Under the pieces are notes generated by a model, which had not been told where the DNA came from, made no database searches, and saw only the letters and a list, made by a program, of their open reading frames with translations. Positions 45,195 to 56,612 of a DNA stretch of 64,000 nucleotides are shown one piece after another; position 1 is the stretch's first letter; every line of letters begins with the position of its first letter. The DNA comes from Turritopsis dohrnii (taxonomy: Eukaryota; Cnidaria; Hydrozoa; Anthoathecata; Oceaniidae). Location: positions 558,001 through 622,000 of the forward strand of contig BQMF02000116.1 of NCBI GenBank assembly GCA_027922465.2, in the 5' to 3' direction. Position numbers and translations under genes: made by a program.

Positions 45195-46854
45195 ATATCC
45201 TAGCAGCTGATATGAAAGCTTACAAAGCTGGTAATATCAAGTATTTCTATGATGTTTGGAAAACTTACACAACTGATTCATATATTCTAAATATAGTTAG
45301 GGAAGGGTTAAGACTAGATTTTATTAACCCTCCACAACAACATAAAGTACATATGTGTTCCATGTTTGAGGATGAACTTACATGTTTAGATATGGAAATT
45401 GATAAACTATTAGAAAAAGAAGTTGTTCAATGTACTCAAAATGAATCTGTTCAATTTGTATCAAATCTTTTCACTAGACCTAAAAAAGATGGTTCTAAAC
45501 GTATGATTCTCAATTTAAAGCAATTGAATACTAATATTGTTTACAAACATTTTAAAATGGAGTCTATACAATATGTTTTAGATGCTATTGAACCAAACTG
45601 TTATATGGCTTCAGTAGATCTTAAAGATGCTTTTTTCTCTATACCTATTAATCCAGACCATCTCAAATACTTGAAGTTTATCCACAGGAAATTGTTTTAT
45701 CAATTCGTTTGTATGCCGAATGGATATGGCCCAGCTATGAGGATATTCACAAAAGTGAATAAGGTTCCTTTTTCTCGGCTTAGACAGAAGGGTCACATTT
45801 CTGTTGTTTATGTTGACGATTCTTACCTACAGGGGAAAACTTTTCAGAGTTGCCATGAGAATGTTGTTGACACAGTCAATACACTTCGTTCTCTGGGATT
45901 TACCATACATGCTGAGAAATCTGATTTTATACCTAAGACTTGTAATTTTGTAAGACTTGTAATTTTGACAGTCATATGACGCTTTCAGATAATGCTATCA
46001 ATGAGCTCATCTGGTGGAAGGACAACATTCATTCTTCTTTTCATTATATTAGATCTCTTCCAATTGACTTGGTCGTTTTTACAGATGCTAGCAAACTTGG
46101 TTGGGGCATCACTGATGGGCACAAGTCTTCAGGGGGTCAGTGGTCAGAATTAGAAAAGGAAAAACATATCAATTGGCTTGAACTGAAAGCTATATTTATT
46201 GGGATCATGACTTTTTCTAAAAATGCACAATTTAAACATATTCAAGTTAGGTGTGATAACACTACTGCCATAGCTTATATTAATAATATGGGTGGTATGC
46301 AGTCTTTGGAATGTAACATACTTTCTAAAGATATATGGTTATGGTGTAAAGTTCAGAATCTTTGGATTTCTGCAGCTTTCATTCCTGGAAAGCAAAATAA
46401 TATTGCTGATAAATACTCTAGGAAATTTAATGAAGGAACTGCATGGCAACTACATCCTAAGCTTTTTCAGGTGATTGTGAACTAATGGTATAAACCTGAT
46501 GTCGATCTTTTTGCTAGTCGTATCAATAAGCACATTGACAGATATGTGAGCTGGCATCCAGACCCCTTAGCAGAAAATGTTGATGCCTTTTCTTTTAAAT
46601 GGGAAGTTGATTCATTTTATATCTTTCCTCCTTTTAGCGTTATCAGCAAAGTGATCACAAAGATCAAACAAGACCAATGCCGTGGCATATTGATAATACC
46701 AAATTGGCCCAGTCAGCATTGGTATCCACGGGCGTTAGAGCTAGCCAAGGATCAGATCAAATTTGCCCCAGGCAACAATTTAATCCTGCCACAGGAAAGT
46801 TGCAAGCAACATCCTTTGCACTCTCAACTCCATTTATTGGCACTGCTGATATGA
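45158..46854 (+). pseudogene. DIRS RT-RNase H with internal damage
   Basis: RT motifs: KKDGSKRMILNLKQLN, CYMASVDLKDAFFSIPIN (A), FVCMPNGYGPAMRIFTKV (B) and SVVYVDDSYLQG (catalytic YVDD). Near 45950 a short tandem duplication (ACTTGTAATTTTGTAAG) and loss of sequence break the frame. It resumes at 45976 with RNase H (LVVFTDASKLGWGI, WLELKAIFIG, VRCDNTTAIAYINN). TAA at 46483-46485 interrupts before the conserved tail SWHPDPLAENVDAFSFKW...IPNWPSQHWYP, which ends at 46854. At least two inactivating lesions. Confidence 0.85.
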
Positions 46855-47828
46855 GGTGTGACAGCTTTAGTAACTCCACTGTGCACATCCTTGGTTCATG
46901 TCTACGAGACTCAACCAAGAAGAAATACTCATCCCACTGGGAAAGTTTCTGCAATTACTGTGCATCAGTTTTAAAGAAGGAGCCTATAGATGCTTCCCTT
47001 CAAAACATTCTTAATTATTTTTCATTCCTTTTTGAACAAGGAAAATCGTTTTCAGTCATAAATGCAGCTAAAGTGGCTATTTCTAATTACATTCATTTTC
47101 CTCCATATAAATTTTTATCGGAACATCCTATTGTAAACAAATATTTTGATGGATTGTTTAATCTGAAACCTCCCATCCCTAAACACAATTTAGTATGGGA
47201 TGTTAACATTATTTTTGAATACTTCCAAAGTATTGGTGATAACTCATCTTTACCAGATAAAGTTTTGTTACAAAAACTATGTTTACTTTTGTTAATTCTT
47301 GGAGGTCAAAGGGTTAACACCATACATTCATATTCTATTGAATATATGCGTATGACTGAGAACGATGTTACTTTTACTCCAAATACTGTTTTAAAACACT
47401 CTAGAAAAGGTAGTAAGCTAGATTCGTTTACCTACAAGGCATACGACGTTGATAGCAATTTATGTATTATTGAATGCTTGAAAGAATATCTTCACAGAAG
47501 AAATTCACGTGTAACATCTGATGTCCACAAATTAATTGTTACTCATGGAAAGCCTTACAAAGCAGCTTCCATTGATACGATTAGAAGGTGGATAAAAGAT
47601 TTATTTATTTCATGTGGCCTTAATAAATTTTCTCCTCATAGTTGTAGGTCAGCAAGTACCAGCAAAGCTCTGGAGATTGGAATTGATTTAGAAGGGATAA
47701 TGAAGAAAGCGTGTTGGAAAAATTGCAACACCTTCTATCAATATTACAAGAAAAATATAATTACAACTGCTTCTGATGTGGACTTTAACCTTTTTTTTTC
47801 AAGTGTAGTGAAAGAACTTATATGTTAG
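46677..47828 (+). CDS. DIRS tyrosine recombinase (383 aa, intact)
   Basis: Overlaps the end of the pol frame in a different frame, as usual for DIRS. An N-terminal SAM-like core-binding domain (STKKKYSSHWESFCNYCASV) precedes the catalytic domain: first Arg in LILGGQRVNTIHS, HxxR in FSPHSCRSASTSKA and nucleophile Tyr in NTFYQYYKKNI. The enzyme would integrate a circular DNA intermediate without target duplication. The frame is uninterrupted although gag and pol are damaged. Confidence 0.9.
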   Translation: MPWHIDNTKLAQSALVSTGVRASQGSDQICPRQQFNPATGKLQATSFALSTPFIGTADMRCDSFSNSTVHILGSCLRDSTKKKYSSHWESFCNYCASVLKKEPIDASLQNILNYFSFLFEQGKSFSVINAAKVAISNYIHFPPYKFLSEHPIVNKYFDGLFNLKPPIPKHNLVWDVNIIFEYFQSIGDNSSLPDKVLLQKLCLLLLILGGQRVNTIHSYSIEYMRMTENDVTFTPNTVLKHSRKGSKLDSFTYKAYDVDSNLCIIECLKEYLHRRNSRVTSDVHKLIVTHGKPYKAASIDTIRRWIKDLFISCGLNKFSPHSCRSASTSKALEIGIDLEGIMKKACWKNCNTFYQYYKKNIITTASDVDFNLFFSSVVKELIC

Positions 47829-48348
47829 GTTTTCTTGTAAACATGTTGCTTGATTACATATATATGAAGTGTTTATATTTACTACTTATGTTTTCCCATG
47901 CAGGCTTCTATTTATCGCATTACAATTAATTGCACTATAGTCCGATACCTGGAATATTTGGTAGTTTTTGGTACTCAAATATTGTTATCCTGGACGGGCT
48001 TTAAAATCTCATTTACCCAACTCATGGTTGGGTGAGCAAGAATAAGAAAGTAACCGATTACTTACGTATGAAGATTGCTTGATGTTCTTGCGATCCCAAA
48101 CCGTGAGTTGTTGGTAAGTGCCCACCCTTACAACTCATTCCCTCACACCTTTCACTTACCAACTTTAGATATGTGTTACATTTACAATAACATACGCAAA
48201 GAATAATCCTCCAGGATAACTCTTCCTTCAAAGTTTGAGCTTCGAGATCCGAGTGCCGTCTCTCACTTACCAACAACTCACGGTTTGGGATCGCAAGAAC
48301 ATCAAGCAACCTTCATACGTAAGTAATCGGTTACTTTCTTAATCATTT

Positions 48349-50405
48349 TAACAGATGATTTCCGTCGCAGTTAGTCACGATGAACACCCCAGACACCAAA
48401 ATTACCTTTCACTAAGCATTGCAACCAGAGAGCCATAAGGATAGAAGCCAAAATTTAAAACTTTATTCGATATTAGCACAACAAAAGTAAATACAACATA
48501 ATATAAAATGTCAACGTCTTTTATGTACAAAGTCATAAAACTAGTATTCTATATCCAATAAAACATGTTCGTTCTGTTGTACGAAAAACCTCCTAGCATG
48601 CTCACTTTCAAGAAAGTTCCAGTTCCAGACTTGATTAAATTAATTTGCTGTTTGTTGCTGCAGCAGTAGGTGCTGATACTGTTAATGTTTCTAAAACGAC
48701 AGACAATGAACAATTAAGATATGTTACATTATAGTAAATTAGTATGATATATAGTAACCATTAACCATTCAATTAACTGATTTTTCAATCTCTAAATAAA
48801 ATACAGATCATGAAATCTTACTTAAATTCCATGGTTAAATTAACAGGGTACACCATGTGAAGGTAAGATATTGGATTTGGAATCCCAAAAGGAGAAATGC
48901 AAATGCAAGTAAATGCAAATCAATCATATCATTTTTGGATATAAAACAAAATCTAGTCAAAGTCTAGTCAATATTCAAACTAGCAATCAGAAGTATTTCC
49001 ATCTATTGTTGTACATTGTACAGTCCATACATACTAAAGCAAAACTGTAAACACAACAAAATACTTCCTATTTCAAGCTATAATGGAGATGGCTATAAAC
49101 AGGACAGCTGAAGCCATGCGACATGTTCAGTGTACATTTCTCATGACGTTTATCAAAACTTATTAACTTTCCTACCAAAAAGCACACAATACAAATAGTT
49201 TATAACATTCATGCAGTTTCTCTTTTTTCTTATCACTTGATCTTCTGGGTATTTGTTGCCAATTTTCATTTCTTTTTATCTTAACTGTTTTATGTCTTTT
49301 TATTGTAAATACAAGCAATTATTGAGCTGTGTATAAGTAATTTTTCAATCTGAATATTTTTTAACCTGAAGATGCCACATAAGCTTGTACTTGGGGAATA
49401 ACACCACGAAGAATAAGCATTTAGCCTTTTCAACAGAAATGACCGTCCGTATGTTTTTTAGGAAAAACACAGGATTTCTATAAAGAACCAGACTTTTACA
49501 AAGAAAACCAAGAACCAATGGAACATAGCGATTATGGGGAAAATGCTTGAGGTCTCCTCAAAACAAAACATGGATTGTGAGATTGAAGGGTAACTCCTTC
49601 AGGTTACAAGGCTACATTAACTGATCAAGCGTTGATTTAATTTTGCACTGATTTAAATGATGAATGTTGTGATTGAATTTCAGTTTGCTTCCACATTAAC
49701 TAAAATAAACCTATCAGTTACATCTGAAACATCAGAGGATACACAGAAATGCAATAAGGAAATAAAATTTTTACGACTTTTTAGAAACGGTATTAACGGA
49801 ATCCCCTAGACAATTTTATTAGACAATTTTATACTTGTAGGTATGGTTTTAATTTTATTGTAACATATACCTGAAGATGTTCGAGAGAACACGAGAGAAA
49901 GCTTCGTATAATTTTGTAAAATATTTTTATATTTTTTCTGAAAAAATATATTAATCTCATGGCTGCATACTTCAACAAAACACAACAAGGAAATATTTAC
50001 CCTTGATCTTTAGCAAATGCTTTTAACAACAAATGGTTGTTAATGGTGAACATATAAACAACAAATGGTGATCACTGTAAAATGCAGAGTTGAGCTGTGA
50101 AGTATTAATGATGTAGGAGCCCCTAACAAACTCACTGACGAATTATTTCTAAATAAAGCTAGCAAAACATATAGCTATACAAACAGTTATCACACCAAAA
50201 TATCTCAAGATAATGTAATAATTTTTAAAAATCAAAGTTAACGTAATGTAAGTAGCAAACTCTGTATTTTTTTTATCACAACCAGTGTACCATGTTCAAA
50301 CTACATAACAAGTTTTTAAAGTAGCTAATCAAGACAACATCAACAACTCGGAGTAAAATTCTAAAGTTCAGGGTTTAGAACAAGGCAAAAGAGGTTAAGT
50401 AAAAC
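48349..50405. other. No gene seen
   Basis: AT-rich sequence between the DIRS right end and the GC-rich TIR element. Only short open frames with no recognisable domain. Probably the interior of the hAT-like element or ancestral DNA. Confidence 0.45.
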
Positions 50406-50408
50406 TAG

Positions 50409-51133
50409 CCCCTCCTAACGGCCCCGTCTTAGCCCCGCCTTAGCCCCGGTTTGTAGCCCCGGCTTACAGGACGCCTTAAAATAGTCATTCCCCCTCCAAG
50501 ATGATTATGCATATTATCTCTTATTTTGTAAGTGTCTTTGCCTCTTCTATTATTTTTCGCTCTTATATTTTTGCTATCTTAGGCGGGGCTGACGGTAGAA
50601 TTTACTACTCGTGCCCTTAATTTCATTTTTTTAGCCGGGGCTGACCTCTGTGCATGCCATATTCTTATTTTTTTGCTGTCTTTTAGGCGGGGCTGACCTT
50701 TGTGCATGCCATAATCTTGGGGTTTTTTGCTTTCTTAGACGGGGCTGACCTCTGTGCATGCCATATTCCTATTTCTTTTGCTTTCTTAGCCGGGGCCGAC
50801 CTCTGTGTATGTCATATTCTTTTTTTTTTTGGTTTCTTAGGCGGGGCTGACCTCTGTGTATATCAAATTTGTATATTTCACCGAATACTTTCACTCTTCA
50901 GAATGAGTAATTAACAAGGGAATGATCCTTCTTTGAAAATATGGCGCTGAGAGAAGCGAAGCCAAAAAAGTTTAAAATATTCGAAAATCATCAGTTAAAA
51001 CATCTTTTCTCATGTGTTTTTTGTTTGTTTCAGGTGGAAATTATGTTTACATTTTATAGGAAATGGTATTATCTCGGTTAAGCAGTATTTTCTTAATCGG
51101 GGATAAGGCGGGACTGTTAGCCGGGGCTAACTT
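50409..51133. mobile_element. TIR element with AGCCCC ends and internal minisatellite
   Basis: Imperfect inverted ends of about 38 bp: TAGCCCC(TC)CTAAC(GG)CCCCG... and the inverse at 51096-51133. Subterminal GC-rich blocks contrast with the AT-rich flanks. Confidence 0.65.
50579..50865. repeat. Minisatellite, about 50-56 bp unit x5-6
   Basis: Tandem copies containing GGCGGGGCTGACCTCTGTGC followed by ATGCCATATTC and a T-rich run. It gives a repetitive 70-aa open frame (50702-50914) that is a by-product. Confidence 0.85.
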
Positions 51134-52060
51134 TCTGTTACCGGCAAAAGATAACAAAAAAATCATGAAATGTTCTTTTTCCACAAATTTACAAATATAT
51201 CTAGAGTAGAGATATGTGTGAACAAATTATATTGAATCTAAACTCACATTCATCTTTCTTTATTTGTTCTGCATTTAAATTAAACAAATTAATAATTAAA
51301 ACAAAACAAACAAAACTGGTCAAGATTTATAAAATACAAAGTTTTAATAAAAGAGAAAACATAAACTTACTTTGCATCCATCACGATGTTTTCTTATATC
51401 TTCTGCAAGGTATTTCTCAGCTCTAAAGTCCCTTCTCGTTTGGAGAAATAAAAACGTCTTGGAGAACAATGATTCTCTGTCGTGGTAAAATCAAGAAAGA
51501 GGTTCCACGCATGTGTATGGTATGGGCTTTGAGCTGTATTTGAGCTGTATTTGACCACTCTAACGACGACCGAACGACCTAAAGGCTTACACTTTGGGCT
51601 AAAACCTATTATCGTTCTACGTACTTTAGGCACGAGAGCTGTACTACTGTTCAAACAGACGGAAGAACGAAAGAGTTACTGCTAAGCTACGATTAGGGCT
51701 ATAGGTGTCGAACTACCGTAGAATCGGGACTTGAGCTGTATCTTTGAGCTGTATCGATACAGCTCAAAACTGTTAGTTATAATTCGTATCATCATAGATC
51801 AGAAGGGGCCGTTTTTTGAGCTGTAAGGAAGAACAATCAGGCGGTGGGGTTTGCAGTTATAGCTTACCTAAAATTTGCGAGTCAAATGGGGCGCCAACAA
51901 ATAATGCGCTAATCCATAAATAAATGTATTAGACAGATATTTATTTCATATAAAATCTTTGAGTGACGGCGTCGCGTCGCGTGATAAATGACGACGTAAA
52001 AAATCGACGAAAAGAATAGGAGAACGACCGTAACTCATTTAGTAACCATTCTCTTGACGA
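51134..52060. other. No gene; hAT-like subterminal motifs
   Basis: Several TGAGCTGTA/TACAGCTCA copies (about 51527-51780), including the palindrome GAGCTGTATCGATACAGCTC near 51747. No coding domain. Confidence 0.5.
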
Positions 52061-52583
52061 AATTTTACTACAGCTTGGGCTGTATGAGCTGTACCCTGCG
52101 TCCGCCCCTGACTTATGTAGAAAAAAAAAACGCGTTTCTTCGAAGAAAAAAAATGTATGTTTTGAATTATAATTTTTTGAAACCGAAAATGAATTCAAAC
52201 AGATAACTGCCTTTTTTTAACTCGATTTTTGAAAACCTTGATGTTCAAAGACAGAACAGATAGCTAACAAACGTAGAAAGTAATAAGAAAGTCTGATCTG
52301 TGCTTTACTGACACGAAAAACATATCTATTTTCAAGTGCCAAAGTTCATTGATTCAGTACCATAAAAGTAACTAAAAGTCCCAGTTTTATGTAGACCTAT
52401 TTGATTAATATCCATTCCTTCATCAATTAAGTGATAAAATATCAAAGAAAACGTATTTTAAATGTATGTGATTGAAAACCTTCGAAAATTCAAAAGGCTG
52501 CGTTCGTTCATTAAAATGTATATTGAGTTTTTAGTGGGGACTCGCATACTCTAAATCGTAGGCTAAAAACTGCCGTTTCGGCC

Positions 52584-52627
52584 GGAGGAGTAGTAGTAGT
52601 AGTAGGAGTAGTAGTAGTAGTAGGAGT
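52584..52627. repeat. (AGT)n microsatellite
   Basis: Run of AGT/GGAGT triplets interrupted by GGAG. Confidence 0.9.
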
Positions 52628-52689
52628 CCAAGGGTGTTTTAATACGGTATTCGCTTACGCTGCTACCGTAATAAACATCAATAAACTTG

Positions 52690-53392
52690 ATTATTATATC
52701 TGAATGACATATGTTCTTTATTTTGTTGGTACGAAATGATAAAAGGGTTCAGTGATCAATTCAGATAAGACAATGAATATGCATGTAAGTCAATGTAAAT
52801 GTCATGAATTTAGTATGTATTGTCAATCTTCCAAACAGAATTCCTAAGGACAAAAAGGAAAGCGTAGATTTTAATGATACGAAATACATCCATACACATA
52901 CAAAATCAACATACATAACTGAAACTTAAACTTAAAAACTTAGAAACTTAAAAAAACATTAAATTTTTAATTACGCATATACCCCAGGAAATTATTAAAG
53001 CATAGCTGACACAATATGAAACTTACGTTAACTGCCAATAAACTTAACGAACAAAAGAACAATAAATTTAAATAGATGCTAAGAGGAAACTGAGCTGAGC
53101 TGTACGTATCCAGAACTCAAAAGGCATTACAGCCCACAGGTAAAACAAACGAACTTTTGTATTTAGAAAGGCTTAAAAGAATACCAGACATTTTCAAAAA
53201 AAACAAAAACCTTTCCTTTTTGACACACTGTTTTTATAAAACATTGAGAACTTGTTTTTAAAAAAGAATGAACACAGTAGAATCTTTGTAAGATAATCAT
53301 AAATTTCTACCCTCTACTCTCGGTCTTGGAACTGTAAGATGAAAACAGAAAAACACGGACGATCGTAAAGTATTTCTTGCTTACGCAGAAAT
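52690..53392 (+). repeat. Diverged partial copy of array family B with end motif
   Basis: Matches the interior of unit B (ATCAATTCAGATAAGACAAT and following) with internal deletions, then the end motif TTTCTTGCTTACGCAGAAATCC at about 53370-53392. Confidence 0.8.
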
Positions 53393-54344
53393 CCAATAAC
53401 CGTATCAAAACACTCTTCCACTCTTACTTCTACTCCTCCTCTGACCAAACTGGCAGATTGGTATACAACATATTGTTTTTCATAGCCAATCACAAGGTAT
53501 TAAGGCTAACCAATCAAAAGATAGAAATAAGTTACAATAATTATAATATTCATTAATAAAAAATATTGACAGAAGCTTCATCATTTAAAATTAGTCTGTA
53601 TCAAAACGTTAGGTGTCATCTGGTCACAGTTATCAGTTTAAAAATGAAAAGAACTATGTACAGTGTGTCTCGGAATGTTTTATCCACAAACTTTCAGTGC
53701 GATTTGTTCATACAGAATTTGTCAAATTTTTGCGATTTTTGTACCATATAAAAGCTCTTTTCATGCTCATTTCTTCTCAAAATATAAAATTTTAAGCAAA
53801 ATGATAATTCTTCCGAAAGTTATTGAGGAAAATATCATGGTTTCAGATCAATAATTTGTTAAAGATCAATTAAGACATACATTTCCTTATTTTGAAATTC
53901 GGTATACTCATTGAAAAACAAACTGTTATTTTATGGATGCCAGGATGGCATGAATTGAACTTCAGGACAAACTAGATAATTGAAAAACTATTGAATCGGC
54001 CAACGGTCATCTAAATAACAAGCTTTAGAGGTCATTTCTATTGTTTTAAAGAGAACAAGGGTTAGGGAGATCAAAAAGTTCAGATGAAACTTTTGATAAC
54101 ATTGTATAAACGTAATAAAAACAAGAAGAATTGTGAGCATGATAATTTTGAAATGGGATATCAGGTTTGAAGACTCATTGACGGATGGTCTTCACGGTTT
54201 TTCACTTACATTGGAATTGAGTTAAACTTTCTTTAGAATAACTTTTTCCAATTAAAAGAACAATTAATTGTTCATATGAAACAATGGTTAAAAGGTTTTG
54301 CATTACAACAAATAGTTTAATGAGTAGTGTAACCATGTGGCACA
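53393..54344. other. No gene seen; one mariner-like end
   Basis: CAGTGTGTCTCGGAATG at about 53657 resembles the MITE ends at 26525/27347, but its partner end was not found. Short overlapping open frames show no domain. Confidence 0.4.
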
Positions 54345-54350
54345 GTGTCA

Positions 54351-54433
54351 GCCTCGTCCCCAGGGCTTCTTTTTCGATACACGGATAGCGCCATCCGCAA
54401 ATCGAAAAAGGCAAGAAGCCTTGGGGACGAGGT
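54351..54433. repeat. Foldback element, CCTCGTCCCC arms
   Basis: Arms 54351-54378 (GCCTCGTCCCCAGGGCTTC..) and 54401-54433 are inverted copies with one small insertion. The centre contains CGGATAGCGCCATCCG, itself a hairpin. Confidence 0.85.
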
Positions 54434-54867
54434 TAGCATAGTGTAGCGGTGGCGGTATTTCAAAACCAACTTGGAACCAAATAGATCTAAACTTAAACAG
54501 ATGAAAATCTGAACAAAACTTTGTTACTTTTTGCTATCTCTTAGGCCTAAGTCACACTGATGCTAATAGATAGATAGATAGATAAGTATATTTTCTGTCG
54601 ATTATAAGTTTACAAGGTTCTAATATATTCCTTACAACAAGCTGCAAAGTGTTAAGTATATTATACATGCGTAAAAGAATATCATACAAGTTCATATTCT
54701 CGTAAACTCATAAAGAAACAAGGAAAACTCGCAGAAGATCAAGGTGATCTTATCATCGAGAACCTTTAATGCTAGTTCTTGTTGAGACATTTCAGAAATT
54801 GATTACGTAAGAAATTTGTTTACAGTTTATCTTTAAAAGAGTAATTGGTCGTAAAATAAGACGCGTA

Positions 54868-55440
54868 TTAAAAGTATTGTTCCATGTTGTCAGAGTGCTG
54901 GAGGAGCATAACCTTAAGTTTATGCTTAAAATTTAAATAGGATTTGCAATCCTGTAGGGTGTCTTTTGGTACAATGAGTATGTTCCACAAATGTGGAGCA
55001 CGAAAAGATATGTTAAATTGACTAAGTTTATTGCGACAATACGGCTCACATAATATTCTCGCAAATCTGGTTGTGTATTTACTCGCTACTTTAATAGTAT
55101 ATAAATGGTGAAATGTGGACGGCGCAGTTTTAGTTTTGCATTTATACATAAGACATAGAATTTGATAAACGTTAATTTGATAGATAGTGAAAGTTTTGAG
55201 ATCGTCAAAAAGTGGTTTAACATTTGCATGACGGTTTTTGTAATGTATAACACGCATAGCATGTTTCTGAAGTCGATAAAGAGGCAACAATTTTGATTTG
55301 GACGTACTAGCCCAAGCAATATTTGCATAGTATATGTGGGAATAAATAAACGCATAATAAAGTTGTATTAGCAGTTGTTTCGTCAATAGGGGTCTTGCCT
55401 TATATAATATACCAATACATTTAGAAACTTTAGTAGTAAC
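54868..55440 (-). pseudogene. LINE copy 2, RT C-terminal part
   Basis: Encodes VSKCIGILYKARPLLTKQLL, YYANIAWASTSKSKL and FNISFRAPHLWNILI up to the stop at 54868, aligned with the thumb and C-terminus of copy 1. Separated from its N-terminal half by the Penelope insertion. Confidence 0.88.
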
Positions 55441-55598
55441 AAGACTGTAAATTTGTGGAAATATATTTAACAACGTTTCGGCCGTACGACGGCCATTTTC
55501 AAGTGGAAAACAATACAAGTGTGACAATATATACAAGAAGTCGTACGATACGGTAAAGTCGTACGATCATACGATCAAAAAATTCCCCCAGGGACAAA

Positions 55599-56570
55599 TC
55601 AACCATCCGAAAATAGAAATAATGGCAATGACGCTATATTCCGATTGAGGATAGGCTTGTCCCTACGGATTAACAAGCTTTCTTTCAATTCTAAGTCAAA
55701 ATTGTTGCCTGCGGAGGAGAGTATAGAAAAATTCTCAAATGTAGGCTTATTTTTACAATGTACTACATGCTCCGAAATAGCGCTATGGTTTTGTAATTTA
55801 ACGGCTTTTCCAGTTAAGGCCGAAATTCCCATATGTTCGCAGGCTCGTACTTTCAAATGTCGCATAGTTTTACCATAATAGATGGCATTGCAGCCATCGC
55901 ACTTAAATTTATATACAACATTTGAGCGCAGAGTCATTGGGGTACGGTCCTTAAAACGAAAAAAATCGCTAATTCTACTACTAGATTTAAAAATTACCTT
56001 AAGCTGACAACAAGGAAGGTTTTTATTAAAAGTACTAAGCAAACGAGTTCTTAATTTCAAAGATAATTTACCTAAATATGGCAAAACAAGAAATACTTCT
56101 AACTTAGGCACAGTAATGACAACTTTCCTCTCTCGAAACATTCTGTCAAGAAATGACTTAATGCATCGATCGATCAAGTTGGATGGGTAGCCATTTCTCA
56201 TCAGTATGCCTCTAAGATCTTGTATCTCCAAGTGGAACCTAGAAAAATCAGATACGATATTAAAAATTCTGAAAATCAAAGTCAAAATTAATCCATATTT
56301 ATATTCGTCAGGCAAAAAACTACAATAATTTGTGTAGACACCACTGAAAGTGGGCTTCCTATAAATAGTTGTGACAAACTTGTTAAATTCACGAATAACA
56401 GAAACATCAAGAAAAGGAAGACGATTTTCAAATTCCACTTCAGAAGTGAAAGATATGTTGATGTGTTGCCTATTAAGGTAGTCCTGAAAGAGAGGCAAGT
56501 GGCTAGGAGATGAAAAAAGCACAAAAATATCATCAACATATCTTCTGTAATACACAGGTTTAAACTCTAA
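55599..56570 (-). pseudogene. PLE left copy: RT motif C to GIY-YIG
   Basis: Begins inside the RT at FKPVYYRRYVDDIFVLF (YVDD) without a start codon and runs uninterrupted through the linker to the GIY-YIG nuclease (YKFKCDGCNAIYYGKTMRHL...RACEH). Ends at 55599. Near-identical to the right copy, but codon RNGY is intact (TAC) where the right copy has TAA. Confidence 0.88.
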
Positions 56571-56612
56571 AGACTCTAAAGTCTAAAGACTCTAAAGTCT
56601 AAAGACTCTAGA
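56565..56612. repeat. Junction microrepeat between the two PLE copies
   Basis: CTCTAAAGACTCTAAAGT-type units repeated about three times between the two truncated copies, ending GACTCTAGACTTAAAT. Confidence 0.9.

Larger units (their letters stand above)
43889..48348 (+). mobile_element. DIRS-type tyrosine-recombinase retrotransposon
   Basis: Order gag - RT/RNase H - tyrosine recombinase. The left segment 43889-43942 is contiguous but is matched, inverted, by two separate right-end segments (48010-48042 and 48235-48262). Between and beyond these, arms 48043-48120 and 48270-48348 are a long inverted repeat. This split-terminal arrangement is the hallmark of DIRS replication through a circular intermediate. 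No target duplication is expected. Confidence 0.88.
43754..52107. mobile_element. hAT-like terminal repeats 8.3 kb apart enclosing a DIRS element
   Basis: CAGGGGCGGACGCAG at about 43757 and its inverse CTGCGTCCGCCCCTG at about 52090 are typical hAT termini. TACAGCTCA/TGAGCTGTA subterminal motifs lie at both ends, with more at 51530-51800. No hAT transposase is visible. Flanks share CTTAT but a full 8-bp duplication is not clear. The DIRS copy and a GC-rich TIR element lie inside. Confidence 0.55.

Noticed and set aside
50702..50914. 70-aa repetitive ORF with GADLC motifs
   Set aside because: By-product of the minisatellite unit reading through.
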